From positions 1-64,000 of the forward strand of contig NZ_JAIRAU010000036.1 of assembly GCF_020073745.1 (NCBI RefSeq): a DNA stretch of 64,000 bases, written 5' to 3'. The translations under genes were made by a program, and so were the position numbers. Origin of the DNA: Nannocystis pusilla. GTDB lineage: Bacteria; Myxococcota_A; Polyangia; Nannocystales; Nannocystaceae. The stretch's first letter is position 1. Each line of letters starts with the position of its first letter. Under the pieces are notes generated by a model. That model saw only the letters and a list, made by a program, of their open reading frames with translations, was not told the origin of the DNA and made no database searches. Below are positions 55,100 to 63,795 of this stretch, piece after piece.

Positions 55100-55263
55100 G
55101 ATCGCAGGCAGGTTCCCCGCGCCGGCTCCGGTTTGCAAGCGCGTTCGGGGCGCGATCCCGGGCCGCTCCGTGGCGGCCCGGGCTGCGGGCGCAGAGCCGG
55201 CAAGCAGGTTCGCAGGGATGCCGGCGCCCACGGGCTCGTCGCCGCGCGCGAGCTCGGCGACCT

Positions 55264-55305
55264 CGGCTTCGAGGACATGATTTAATAGACATGTTTTTAA
55301 AAACA
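55264..55305. repeat. 14-bp direct repeat element, 3 units
   Basis: CGGCTTCGAGGACA, TGATTTAATAGACA and TGTTTTTAAAAACA abut, followed by a degenerate TGGCCGAAGGGGGT. The third unit with flanking bases is an 18-bp perfect palindrome. AT-rich against a GC-rich background. Confidence 0.75.
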
Positions 55306-55358
55306 TGGCCGAAGGGGGTGGCGACGCCGAGCTTCTTCTTCTTCGGCCTGGCCGGCCG
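55287..55358. repeat. ~70-bp direct repeat, copy 1
   Basis: From the AGACATG of the 14-bp element through GGCCGAAGGG and the CTTCTTCTTCGGCCTGGCCGGC block, this matches 56025-56095 with a few substitutions and indels. In copy 2 the block encodes the C-terminus (PARPKKN) of the DUF4241 protein; here it lies at the left edge of the AraC pseudogene. Confidence 0.65.
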
Positions 55359-55942
55359 CGACGTGTTCGTCCGGAACCCCGCTTCCGCGCCATCGACCTC
55401 GCGGTCCAGATCTGCGTCAAGCCCGGCCCCATCCCCTGCGCCGTGCGTGACGCCGTGCTCCGCCGCCTCCGCGCCGACGGTAGCGAGTCGTTCTCGCCGC
55501 CGCTATTCGCCGCGCTGTGCAGCCCGAACCTCCTCTGCGCCGCGCGGCGTGTCGCGCAATACAAGCGGCTCATCGGGCCCATGCGCATCGATGTCACCGA
55601 GGAGCGCGACGTGGTGTCCTTCGAGTTGACCTGGCTCGACGCGCCGCTCACGCCGCCGCCCACGCCGCCGCCCTCGTTGGTCGTGACCGAGCTCCTGTTC
55701 TCGGTCGTGATCGCGCGCATGGCGACCCGCGAACCCGTGCGTCCGATCGAGGTGACGACCACGGTGCTGCCGACGCCGATCGGGGCCTATGAGCAGTTCC
55801 TCGGCGTACGCATGAGAAGGGGCATCAAGCACCGTGTGTCGTTCTCTCCTTCCTGCTCGGCTTCTCGGAGCCGAACTCGTTTTACCGCGCCTTCCGGGCA
55901 TGGACTGGAACGACTCCAGTCGAGGCCCGGCGCGCTGTTTGA
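55359..55942 (+). pseudogene. AraC-family regulator, internally deleted and frameshifted
   Basis: Reading from RFRAIDLAVQICVKPGP, the frame encodes the ligand-binding half of an AraC regulator (arabinose-binding-like domain): FAALCSPNLLCAARRVAQYK, GPMRIDVTEERDVVSFELTW, LVVTELLFSVVIARMATREP, PIGAYEQFLGVRMRRGIKHR. At about 55841-55850 it jumps into another frame, which encodes only the end of the second helix-turn-helix (VLSFLLGFSEPNSFYRAFRAWTGTTPVEARRAV, stop at 55942). More than 100 residues, including the first helix-turn-helix, are missing and the two parts are out of frame. The N-terminus is also truncated. Not functional. Confidence 0.75.
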
Positions 55943-56014
55943 TCGGCGAGGCTGGTGACGACAGTGGGTCTGCAGATCTTCTTGGTGAAGCACTCAGCAA
56001 CGAAGAGTCGGGGG

Positions 56015-56042
56015 TTTTGGAATGGACATGTTTTTAAAGACA
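56015..56042. repeat. 14-bp direct repeat element, 2 units
   Basis: TTTTGGAATGGACA and TGTTTTTAAAGACA abut between the AraC pseudogene end and the DUF4241 gene stop; a degenerate TGGCCGAAGGGCGT follows. Confidence 0.7.
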
Positions 56043-56095
56043 TGGCCGAAGGGCGTGGCGACGCGAGCTAATTCTTCTTCGGCCTGGCCGGCTTG
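56025..56095. repeat. ~70-bp direct repeat, copy 2
   Basis: Second copy of the sequence at 55287-55358, 738 bp to the right. It includes the last residues and stop of the DUF4241 gene. Confidence 0.65.
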
Positions 56096-57159
56096 ACCGG
56101 CAAGTAGTGGAGCACGGCGCGCTCGAGCGCGTCCCAGTGCTCGGCATAGGTGGCGCCGATCTTGGCCGAATGGCCATAGGCGCGGTCGCCGACGGCGAGC
56201 GCGCTCTCGAGCGCCAGGGGCACGCCGGCCTTCCGGTGCTCGTTGCCGACGTCGAGGGTGGTGCGGACGCGCGTCCAGCGGAAGTGCGCCGAGCCGAGAT
56301 AGGGGCCGCGCGACCAGGCCTGGACCTCGAAACACAGGCCGTCGCGGGCGTAGTTCAGCTTGAGCTCGCCCTCGTCGCTCTTGACCTTGTAGGCGGCCTC
56401 CGGGCCGGCGAACCCGCGCGCCTTCAAGGTCGCGCCGATGTCGCGGTCGATCGCCGCGATCAACGGGGCGAATACGTCGGCCACCTTGCGCAGCTTCTGC
56501 TCGGGCGTCTCCGGCTCCTTGAACACGCGGAAGCTGGTCACCACGCACGCGACCTCGCCGGCGTCGTCGAGGCCGAACCACGTCGGATAGCTGCCGTCGC
56601 CGTCGCCCGAGCGGAAGACGATGACGTTGTCGGCGGCGTGCGGGTCGGGGCGGTGATCGGTCCACAGGCCGCCGTGGCGCGCGAGCTCGTCGCGCAGGCG
56701 CGAATCGTAGTCGTTGGCGCGGGGGTCGGCCGCCTGCAGGGCCGCGTCGGCGGCGCGCAGGCGCTCGATCGCGGCGGCGTCGGCGAAGCTGCCGAGGCCG
56801 GTGCCGACGGGGTAGACGAACGACTCCCGCTCGCCGAGCGTGGCGGCGTCCTGACCGGGGATGGTCGCCAGCTCGAAGCGGACGACGGCGGTGTCGCGCA
56901 GGCGCAGCTCGGCGAAGCCGATCGCGGAACCGGACCTGGCGACGTACAGGTACACGGGATAGGTGCCCGCGGGGAGCGGTCGCAAAAAGGGGGCGCGCTC
57001 GGGCTGCATCAGCGCGTCGCAGGCGACGAGCTTGCCGCTGGTGATCACGAGCGCACCGGCCGACACGACCTCCTTCACGCCGGCTGCCTTCTTGCCCGCG
57101 AGGTGAGCGGTGCGCAGAGGGACGAAGGCGAGCGGGAGGGCGTGACGCGGCGAGGTCAT
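56068..57159 (-). CDS. DUF4241-family protein
   Basis: A 363-residue protein. The N-terminal two-thirds show the DUF4241 pattern: SGKLVACDALMQPERAPFLRPLPAGTYPVYLYVA, AELRLRDTAVVRFELA, ESFVYPVGTGLGSFADAAAIERL. The rest (DRDIGATLKARGFAGPEAAYKVKSDEGELKLNYARDGLCFEVQAW) may be a second domain. DUF4241 proteins are of unknown function, often near toxin-immunity loci. Start ATG 57159; the frame is open upstream but without a plausible start signal. A two-unit 14-bp element lies about 90 bp upstream. Confidence 0.78.
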   Translation of the reverse strand: MTSPRHALPLAFVPLRTAHLAGKKAAGVKEVVSAGALVITSGKLVACDALMQPERAPFLRPLPAGTYPVYLYVARSGSAIGFAELRLRDTAVVRFELATIPGQDAATLGERESFVYPVGTGLGSFADAAAIERLRAADAALQAADPRANDYDSRLRDELARHGGLWTDHRPDPHAADNVIVFRSGDGDGSYPTWFGLDDAGEVACVVTSFRVFKEPETPEQKLRKVADVFAPLIAAIDRDIGATLKARGFAGPEAAYKVKSDEGELKLNYARDGLCFEVQAWSRGPYLGSAHFRWTRVRTTLDVGNEHRKAGVPLALESALAVGDRAYGHSAKIGATYAEHWDALERAVLHYLPVKPARPKKN

Positions 57160-57250
57160 GGGTGACGCGACGATACGCGAGCCCGGTCTCTTCGGGTTCC
57201 CGGGACGGGGTCCAATTGTTCCTCGTCGCCAGCGGAGCAAGTCTCACGCG

Positions 57251-57278
57251 TGCCCTCCAGGACATGCTCGAAGAGACA
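57251..57278. repeat. 14-bp direct repeat element, 2 units
   Basis: TGCCCTCCAGGACA and TGCTCGAAGAGACA abut in the divergent gap between the DUF4241 gene and a small lipoprotein gene. Confidence 0.7.
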
Positions 57279-57438
57279 GAAAAAGCGGGAGTCGGGCGCG
57301 GGGATGTGAATCGTCGGGCCCGTCGGCTGCACCGACATGTTCGGTACTGCGGCGAGCCGATCCGGCCACGGACTTCGCACCAGCCGGAGGGGTGGACCCC
57401 GATGGTGGCCGGCGTCGCGTCCGTGCCACAACCACCGC

Positions 57439-57951
57439 GTGCGCGTCACCACGTTCCTTTCCATGATCGCCCCCGCCCTCGCGCTCGCCTGCTCCGCCCC
57501 CGCGCAGGACGCCGGCCCGCGCCCGGCCTCGACGCCCGCGCCTTCCCCCGCGCCTGCACCCGCTCCCGCACCGGAGCCCGCCGCCCAGTCCCCCGCGTCG
57601 TCCGAAGCGATCCCCGCCCTGACCGAGCTGCGCGAGACCAGCGACACGTTCATGCAGGCCCTGCTCTCGGGCACCCTGATCGAGCAGTCCGGCTGCCTGC
57701 GCGTGAGCCCCGACGGCCAGCAGCCCGGTCACCTGTTGATCTGGCAGCCGGGGTACACCGCCCGCCGGGCGGGCGACCGCGTCGAGATCGTCGACGGCAC
57801 CGGAAAGGTGGTCGCCCGTGTCGGCGAGCCGCTGCGCACCGGCGGCGGCGGGGTCCCGATGAGCGACGCGTTGCGCCAGCAGCTGAAGGCGCCGCTCGAC
57901 GCCGCGTGCGTCGGCCCGTACTGGCTCATGGGACAGCTGCAGGCCCTCTGA
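57439..57951 (+). CDS. Small lipoprotein with Pro/Ala linker
   Basis: About 170 residues. Beginning at GTG 57439 the signal reads VRVTTFLSMIAPALALAC, giving a basic residue before the hydrophobic core and a lipobox LALAC; an ATG 24 bases later would lose the basic residue. A Pro/Ala-rich linker (APSPAPAPAPAP) to about 50 is followed by a small domain (LLIWQPGYTARRAGDRVEIVDGTGKVVARVGEPLRTGGGGVP) that looks like a beta-barrel motif. Function unknown. Confidence 0.7.
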   Translation: MRVTTFLSMIAPALALACSAPAQDAGPRPASTPAPSPAPAPAPAPEPAAQSPASSEAIPALTELRETSDTFMQALLSGTLIEQSGCLRVSPDGQQPGHLLIWQPGYTARRAGDRVEIVDGTGKVVARVGEPLRTGGGGVPMSDALRQQLKAPLDAACVGPYWLMGQLQAL

Positions 57952-58053
57952 GGGCGGTCCGCGGGCGCGGCCGGCCGTCGTCCAGAGACGCCGATGGTGA
58001 GGACATTCGCCCTGCTGTGATTCGTCGCAGGCGTCCGGGCCTGGTCCCACGAT

Positions 58054-58872
58054 TCAGCGCGGGAGTTGCTCGAGCGCGTGCTCGAGCTCGGGATCGTCGG
58101 GCAGGGTGATCGCGAATTCCTCGACGAGGACGCGCCGCAGCTCGTCGGTGGTGTCGAGGACGCGCCGCTCGGTGTCGCCGCCGAGGTGATGCACGGCGTA
58201 GTTGCGGTTCCTCAGCGCGTACCGGCGATCGGCGGCGGCACGCGCGGCGATCAGGCCGGTGCGGAAGTGCGAGCCCGGGTGGGTCGAGAGGAAGTAATTG
58301 GTGACCTCGTAGTCGGCCTGGAACTGCTCCTGCAAGTCGAAGCGGTACAGCGGCTGCCACTCGCCGCGCACCTGCGCCTCCATACGGAACGCGTCGTCGA
58401 CGGCGACCAGGCGGAACGGCTCGTGCGGGGTCGGTTGTTCGACGTCGGCGACGAGCCGCAGGACGCCGGTGAGGGTGAGGCCGCCGAAGCCGACGTCGAC
58501 GATGTGCGCCTGACCGTCGAGGTCGACGTGCAGGAGCATGTGGCTGCGCGGGGTGATGCGATCCGCGGGCTGGTTCCAGATCACGCGGGCCGCGAGGCCG
58601 CGCACCCGGAAGCCGAGGGCGCGCAGCACGTGGGAGAGCAGGAGGTTGTGCTCGAAGCAGTAGCCGCCGCGCCCGTCGTGCAGGAGCTTCTTCTCGAGGT
58701 CGGCGAGGTCGAGCGCGACCGGACGGCCGAGGAACGGGTCGAGGTTCTCGAACGGGATCGCGGCCGCGTGGGCGCGGACGAGCGCGGCCAGAGTGGCGAG
58801 GGTCGCGGCGCTCGGGCCGTGGTGGCCGATGCGGCGGAAGTAGGCGGACAGGTCGATCGCCGGGTGTTGCAC
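58054..58872 (-). CDS. nat: Arylamine N-acetyltransferase
   Basis: A 272-residue NAT enzyme transferring acetyl from acetyl-CoA to arylamines or hydrazines. The catalytic triad is in standard places: Cys72 in RGGYCFEHN, His111 in RSHMLLHVDL, Asp126 in VDVGFGG; IPFENLD near residue 40 and the length (about 270-280) fit the family. GTG start at 58872, immediately before the conserved N-terminus. No operon partners. Confidence 0.92.
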   Translation of the reverse strand: MQHPAIDLSAYFRRIGHHGPSAATLATLAALVRAHAAAIPFENLDPFLGRPVALDLADLEKKLLHDGRGGYCFEHNLLLSHVLRALGFRVRGLAARVIWNQPADRITPRSHMLLHVDLDGQAHIVDVGFGGLTLTGVLRLVADVEQPTPHEPFRLVAVDDAFRMEAQVRGEWQPLYRFDLQEQFQADYEVTNYFLSTHPGSHFRTGLIAARAAADRRYALRNRNYAVHHLGGDTERRVLDTTDELRRVLVEEFAITLPDDPELEHALEQLPR

Positions 58873-59051
58873 GCCCGGACTCTACGCCCGAACCCGGGCC
58901 GCGAGAAGGCCGGCGGTGAGCGGGCCGGCGGCGATCACGGGGCGCGGAGCAGGACGGGGAGCGGCCCCCGGACGAGGGTGAGTGACGATGTCGAGGACGC
59001 GCGGCGAGTGGCGCGTCGGCTGGTCGCGGGCGCGCGTCCAATTGCCATGGC

Positions 59052-59079
59052 TGGTCGAAAGGACATGTGATTGAATCGC
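59052..59079. repeat. 14-bp direct repeat element, 1-2 units
   Basis: TGGTCGAAAGGACA followed by the weaker TGTGATTGAATCGC, about 80-110 bp upstream of the cobalamin-binding protein start. Confidence 0.55.
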
Positions 59080-59160
59080 CGCGCTCGCGCCTGGGCGGGC
59101 GGGGGGCGCCGGACGGACGGCTCTGCGTGCGCCGCTCGGGCCGCGTGTCATGTTGTTCTC

Positions 59161-59868
59161 ATGGCCAGAGCGCTGGAGACCGTGCGCGAGCAATACTTGA
59201 GGGCCCAGCTCGGCGGCGATCCGAAGGTTGCGATCGGCGTCATCGACGAGGCGCTCGCGGAGGGCCACACGGTGCGCGCGCTCCAGCGAGAGGTCGTGCA
59301 GGCTGCGCAGCGCGAGCTCGGTCGCAGGTGGCAAGAGAACAGGCTCAGCATCGCTCACGAGCACATGGCGACGGCGATCTCCCAGCGCGTGCTCATGCAC
59401 CTGTTCGAGCGCGCGCTGCGGGCGCCCGCGCGCGGTGCGACCATTCTCGTCGCGTGCGTCGAGGGCGAGCTCCATGAGCTGCCGGCCCGGCTCGTCGCGG
59501 ATTATCTCGAGCTCGGGGGCTTCGCCGTCCGATACTTCGGGGCCGACGTCCCGACCGACAGCCTGCCGGCCATCGTCGCCGAGGAGCCGCCCGCCGCGCT
59601 CGCACTGTCGGCGACGATGGCTTTCCACGCGCCGGCCCTGCGCGCCGCGGTCGAGGCGGTGCGCGGGCGCTTCCCCGCACTGCCGATCCTGGCAGGCGGC
59701 CAGCTGCTCGCGTGGTGCCCCAAGCTCGGCGCGGAGCTCGGGGTCCTCGTCGCCGGCGACGATCCCGACGAACTCTTGACGGCAGTCGAGCGAGCCGTGG
59801 AGCTCGGTCACGACTCCGGGCCGGCGACCGAGGCGGGCGAACGCGGGCGACGCCATGCGACGCGATGA
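59161..59868 (+). CDS. Stand-alone cobalamin-binding protein (CarH-like sensory module)
   Basis: A 235-residue cytoplasmic protein with the two-part B12-binding module: a helical cap (about 10-90) and a Rossmann-like domain (about 93-220). The cap has Trp57, nine residues, then Glu67-His68 (W-x9-EH), the hallmark of CarH/LitR-type adenosylcobalamin photoreceptors. The Rossmann part has His105 in EGELHELPAR as the lower cobalt ligand, but in a variant of DxHxxG (E-x-H-x-x-P), plus FGADVPTDSLP and ILAGGQLL. The N-terminal MerR DNA-binding domain of CarH is absent, so output must go through a partner; two hybrid histidine kinases follow on the same strand. ATG 59161 is the first Met before the cap. 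Confidence 0.85.
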   Translation: MARALETVREQYLRAQLGGDPKVAIGVIDEALAEGHTVRALQREVVQAAQRELGRRWQENRLSIAHEHMATAISQRVLMHLFERALRAPARGATILVACVEGELHELPARLVADYLELGGFAVRYFGADVPTDSLPAIVAEEPPAALALSATMAFHAPALRAAVEAVRGRFPALPILAGGQLLAWCPKLGAELGVLVAGDDPDELLTAVERAVELGHDSGPATEAGERGRRHATR

Positions 59869-60166
59869 TCGCCGACGGCCGACGATTGCAGGAGCGCGAT
59901 GCACAGTGGTCGCGCTCGCTGTCGGCCGCGCTCGCAGGTCCGCGGACGCCCGCCACCCGCGCGCGTCGTCGTCGACGCCGAGGCGCCGGGCTCGCCCACG
60001 AGCGTTCAGGACGACGAGGTCACCCCGAGCGTCACCGTCGACGTGCGGAACGGCCCGCACGCGCGGCGGTGCGTGAGCGGTTCGCGGGTCTTTGCGGGCG
60101 GTCTTCGCCGGCAGCGAGAGCAGGTGCCGCGGATCGCGGGCGAGGCGCAGCTCGTATGATTCGAGC

Positions 60167-62194
60167 GTGACCGGACCGCCCGCAGCGCTCGCCGAGGAGC
60201 TCAGCCACGAATTCACGGTCGGCTGCGCTGCCGATGGCACGATCCGCTGGCTCGATGCGCGCGCCGAGCGGTTGCTCGGGACGCGGCCGGGGACGCGCCT
60301 GCAGGACCTCTGCGCGCCCGGCACGGCGGACAAGGCCGACACGTTGCTCGGCCAGGGGCGCCAGGGCCGCCTCGACGGCTGGGAGCTCTCGCTGGTGCTC
60401 GGCGGCCGGCCTGTCACCGTCTCGTTCGCCGCGGCGCTCGACGCGGAGGGCCGGCTGTGGCTGATCGGCGCGCAGATCCCCGAGCACTTCACACGCGCCC
60501 TCGCGACCGTCGAGAAGGCGACGAGCGAGATCGTCGAGCTGCATCGCCGGCTCGTATCGCAGCACCGCGAGCTCGAGCGTCGCCACGAGGAGCTCGTCCG
60601 CGTCACCGGCGAGCTCGACGAGTCGCAGTGCGGGCTGCTGACGATGCACGCCGAGATCCGCGAGCACTCGCAGGAGATGCAGCGTCAGGCCGAGATCCGG
60701 CGCCGGGTGCTGGCGAGCGCGAGTCACGAGCTGCGGACGCCGCTGCACGCGATCCTCGGCCTCGGCGAGCTCCTCGCCGAGGGCGCCGACGGCTCGCTCA
60801 ACGCCGAACAGCACAAGCAGGTCGAGTTCATCCGCTCGGCGGCGGCGGAGATGTTGCAGATGGTCGACGACGTCCTCGACCTCACGCGGGCCGAGGCCGG
60901 TCGCGCGGCGCTCCGCACCGAGCGCTTCACGATGGTCGAATTCATCGCCGCGCTGCGCGGGATGTTGCGCCCGCTCGCCCCGGCCGATGGGCCCGTCGCG
61001 CTGATCTGGGACGAGGCGGCGCGGGACGTGTTGCTCGAGACGGACCGCGGCAAGCTCGCCCAGGTCGTCCGCAACCTGGTGTCGAACGCGCTGAAGTTCA
61101 CCGAGCGCGGGGTCGTCCGCGTGCGGGCCGAGCTCGACCGCGACGAGGACACCGTGCGGATCACCGTGACCGACTCGGGGATCGGGATCGCCGAGGCCGA
61201 CCTCGAGCGGATCTTCGAGGAGTTCGTGCAGATCGACAGCCCGCAGCAGCGCCGCTTCAAGGGCACGGGCCTCGGCCTGCCGCTGTCGCGGCGGCTGGTC
61301 GAGGCGCTGGGCGGCGAGCTCGCCGTGACGAGCGAGCCGGGCGTGGGCTCGACGTTCACCGTGACGATCCCCCGCGTCCATCCGGAGGCCGCGGAGATGC
61401 GAGCGATCGAGGATCGCAGCCGGCGCGCGCCGGCCGGTCCGGCCTCCGTCCTGCTCGTCGAGGACGACCGCAGGACCTTCTTCATCCACGAGAAGTACCT
61501 CAAGCTGGCCGGCTTCGGCGTCATCCCGGCGCGCGACATCGCGTCCGCTCGCGCGGCGCTGGCGAGGACCCGGCCGGCGGCGATCCTGCTCGACGTCATG
61601 CTCGAGAACGAGACCTCGTGGGAGTTCCTCGGCGACCTCAAGCGCGATCCGGCGACGGCCGACATCCCGGTCCTCGTGGTCACGGTGGCGGACTACGAGG
61701 AGAGGGCCCGCGCGCTCGGGGCGGACGAGTTCTGGCTCAAGCCGCTCCGGCGCGAGCGCCTGCTCCGCAAGCTCGACGGCCTGGTGCGGCGGGGTCCGGC
61801 GCCGCGGGTGCTGGTCGTCGACGACGACGACAAGGCTCGCTACGTCCTGCGCCGACAGCTGCAGGGGAGCCCTTACGAGGTGCTCGAGGCGAATAGCGCG
61901 TCCGCGGGCGTGGCTGCGGCCAGGTCGCAGCGCCCCGACGTGATCCTCCTCGACTTCATGCTGCGCGACGAGACGGCCTTCGAGGTCCTCGACGCGCTCA
62001 AGACCGATCCGCGGACCCGCGCGATCCCGGTGGTCATCGTCACGTCGCACGTCCTCGACGACGCCAGCGAGCAGCGGCTGCTCGCGCAGACCGAGGCGGT
62101 GGTCCGCAAGCAGGACCTGTCCCGCGCGCTCGCCATCGACCGGATCCGCGACGCGCTCGCCAGGGCGGGCGGCGCGAGCATCAGGAGATCGTGA
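60167..62194 (+). CDS. Hybrid histidine kinase with two receiver domains
   Basis: A 675-residue soluble sensor kinase. Order: PAS-like N-terminal domain (about 10-105), coiled coil (110-175), DHp with phospho-His near 187 in SASHELRTPLHAI, HATPase (about 245-405; NLVSNALKFTERG, DSGIGI, GTGLGLPL), receiver 1 (about 426-545; Asp in LLDVML near 474, Lys in WLKPL), receiver 2 (about 548-670; Asp in LLDFML near 594). No transmembrane segment, so it senses a cytoplasmic signal. GTG start at 60167, the only start close to the domain. Its stop overlaps the region of the next kinase start. Confidence 0.9.
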   Translation: MTGPPAALAEELSHEFTVGCAADGTIRWLDARAERLLGTRPGTRLQDLCAPGTADKADTLLGQGRQGRLDGWELSLVLGGRPVTVSFAAALDAEGRLWLIGAQIPEHFTRALATVEKATSEIVELHRRLVSQHRELERRHEELVRVTGELDESQCGLLTMHAEIREHSQEMQRQAEIRRRVLASASHELRTPLHAILGLGELLAEGADGSLNAEQHKQVEFIRSAAAEMLQMVDDVLDLTRAEAGRAALRTERFTMVEFIAALRGMLRPLAPADGPVALIWDEAARDVLLETDRGKLAQVVRNLVSNALKFTERGVVRVRAELDRDEDTVRITVTDSGIGIAEADLERIFEEFVQIDSPQQRRFKGTGLGLPLSRRLVEALGGELAVTSEPGVGSTFTVTIPRVHPEAAEMRAIEDRSRRAPAGPASVLLVEDDRRTFFIHEKYLKLAGFGVIPARDIASARAALARTRPAAILLDVMLENETSWEFLGDLKRDPATADIPVLVVTVADYEERARALGADEFWLKPLRRERLLRKLDGLVRRGPAPRVLVVDDDDKARYVLRRQLQGSPYEVLEANSASAGVAAARSQRPDVILLDFMLRDETAFEVLDALKTDPRTRAIPVVIVTSHVLDDASEQRLLAQTEAVVRKQDLSRALAIDRIRDALARAGGASIRRS

Positions 62195-62199
62195 GGGCG

Positions 62200-63735
62200 A
62201 TGAAGACGGACGACGCGGTCGCCATTTGCATCGCCAACGAGCGGGCCTCGGCGCGCTACGTCGCCGCCCGCACGCTGGCCCGCGCCGGCTTCCGCGCGCT
62301 CGAGGCGGCGTCGGGGGAGGAGGCCCTGGCGATCGCGCAGCGCGAGCGACCGGCGGTGATGATCCTCGACCTCGAGCTCGCGGACATCGACAGCCTCGAG
62401 GTGTGCCGGCGACTGAAGGAGGACCCGGTGACGGCGACGACGGCGGTGCTGCAGACGTCGGAGACGTCGGTGCCGCTGACGGAGCGGGTGCGCGGCCTCG
62501 AGGCCGGCGCGGACGCGTCGCTGACGCAGCCGTTCACCGCGGCGGAGCTGGTCGCGACGGTGCGCTCGCTGCTGCGGCTCAAGGCGCGCGAGGCCGCGGA
62601 GCGCCGCCGCGCCGAGGAGCTGGCCGAGGCCGACCGGCGCAAGGACGAGTTCCTCGCCATGCTGGCGCACGAGCTGCGCAACCCGCTGGCCGCCGTCGTC
62701 TCGGCGCACGCGGTGCTGTTCGCCTACCCCGCGCGCGAGCCCCGGGAGGAGCGGACCCGCCAGATCGCGCAGCGCCAGGCGCAGCACCTGATCCGCATCG
62801 TCGACGATCTGCTCGAGGTGTCCCGCGTCGTGCGCGGGAACATCTCGCTGCGGCGCGAGTGCGTCGATCTCCACGAGCTGCTGGCGCAGGTGACGAACCT
62901 CGCGGCGGGCAGCGACCGCCGGGTGTCGCTGCACGCCGCGCCCGGACCGATCTTCGTCGACGGCGACCCGACGCGCCTGTCGCAGGTCTTCTCCAACCTG
63001 CTCGACAACGCGATCAAGTACACGCAGCCGGGCGGGCGCATCGAGGTGTCGCTGCTCGACGACGGCGGGCAGGCGCACGTGCGCGTGCGCGACGACGGGG
63101 TCGGCATCGCCAGGGACGGGCTCGAGCACGTGTTCGATCTGTTCTATCAATCGCAGGTGTCGCTCGACCGGGCCGAGGGCGGCCTCGGGATCGGTCTCAC
63201 GCTGGTGCGGGTGCTCGTCGAGATGCACGGCGGCACGGTGACGGCGCACAGCGCCGGGCCGGGCCGGGGCACGGAGTTCCACGTGGTCCTGCCGGGCGTC
63301 GCCACGGTGCGGGACGCCGCCAACAGTGAGCTCTACGTCGAGAGCGCGGCGCCGGGCGCGGGGCAGCGGCGGCGGGTGCTGATCATCGAGGACAACGAGG
63401 ACATCCGGGTGCTCCTCGGCGATCTCTGCGAACAGTGGGGGCACGAGGTCGCGCTGGCGTCCGACGGGCCGCAAGGCGTGGCGCTGGCGCTTCAGCTGCG
63501 CCCGGATGTGGCGCTCGTCGACATCGGGCTCCCCGGCCTCGACGGCTGCGAGGTGGCGCGGCGGATCCGCGACGACCCGCGCGGGTCCGACACGCACCTC
63601 GTCGCCTTGACCGGCTACGGCTCGCAGGAGCTGCGCGCGGCCACGGCCGAGGCCGGGTTCGAGCTCCACCTGGTCAAGCCCGTCAATCCCGAGCGGCTGG
63701 CCCGGTTCATCTCGTCGACGTCGGCGGTGCATTGA
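62200..63735 (+). CDS. Hybrid histidine kinase, REC-HK-REC
   Basis: A 511-residue soluble kinase: receiver 1 (1-120; Asp54 in MILDLELAD, though the family Lys position reads LTQPF), DHp with phospho-His near 156 in LAMLAHELRNPLAAV, HATPase (about 250-365; NLLDNAIKYTQPGG, DDGVGI, GGLGIGLTLV), receiver 2 (about 390-505; Asp near 440 in ALVDIGLPGLDG, Lys in LVKPVNP). The Lys-to-Gln change suggests receiver 1 is a pseudo-receiver or altered in signalling. ATG 62200 follows GAGG; a GTG at 62191 overlaps the previous stop. Co-transcribed with the preceding kinase. Confidence 0.9.
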   Translation: MKTDDAVAICIANERASARYVAARTLARAGFRALEAASGEEALAIAQRERPAVMILDLELADIDSLEVCRRLKEDPVTATTAVLQTSETSVPLTERVRGLEAGADASLTQPFTAAELVATVRSLLRLKAREAAERRRAEELAEADRRKDEFLAMLAHELRNPLAAVVSAHAVLFAYPAREPREERTRQIAQRQAQHLIRIVDDLLEVSRVVRGNISLRRECVDLHELLAQVTNLAAGSDRRVSLHAAPGPIFVDGDPTRLSQVFSNLLDNAIKYTQPGGRIEVSLLDDGGQAHVRVRDDGVGIARDGLEHVFDLFYQSQVSLDRAEGGLGIGLTLVRVLVEMHGGTVTAHSAGPGRGTEFHVVLPGVATVRDAANSELYVESAAPGAGQRRRVLIIEDNEDIRVLLGDLCEQWGHEVALASDGPQGVALALQLRPDVALVDIGLPGLDGCEVARRIRDDPRGSDTHLVALTGYGSQELRAATAEAGFELHLVKPVNPERLARFISSTSAVH

Positions 63736-63761
63736 GACACGCGGGCGCGGCTCGGACGAGA

Positions 63762-63789
63762 TGTCCGAAGAGGCATGTGATGCGAGCGA
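63762..63789. repeat. 14-bp direct repeat element, 1-2 units
   Basis: TGTCCGAAGAGGCA then the weaker TGTGATGCGAGCGA, which resembles the second unit at 59066-59079. Between the convergent ends of the kinase and the partial gene at the window edge. Confidence 0.55.
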
Positions 63790-63795
63790 TCGCGC

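Noticed and set aside
55264..55305. AT-rich palindrome as an insertion-sequence end
   Set aside because: No transposase, no target duplication and no matching inverted end; it fits the 14-bp repeat family instead.
59869..60166. A possible small gene between the cobalamin-binding protein and the first kinase
   Set aside because: All frames are Arg/Pro-rich shadows with no ribosome binding site or recognisable motif.
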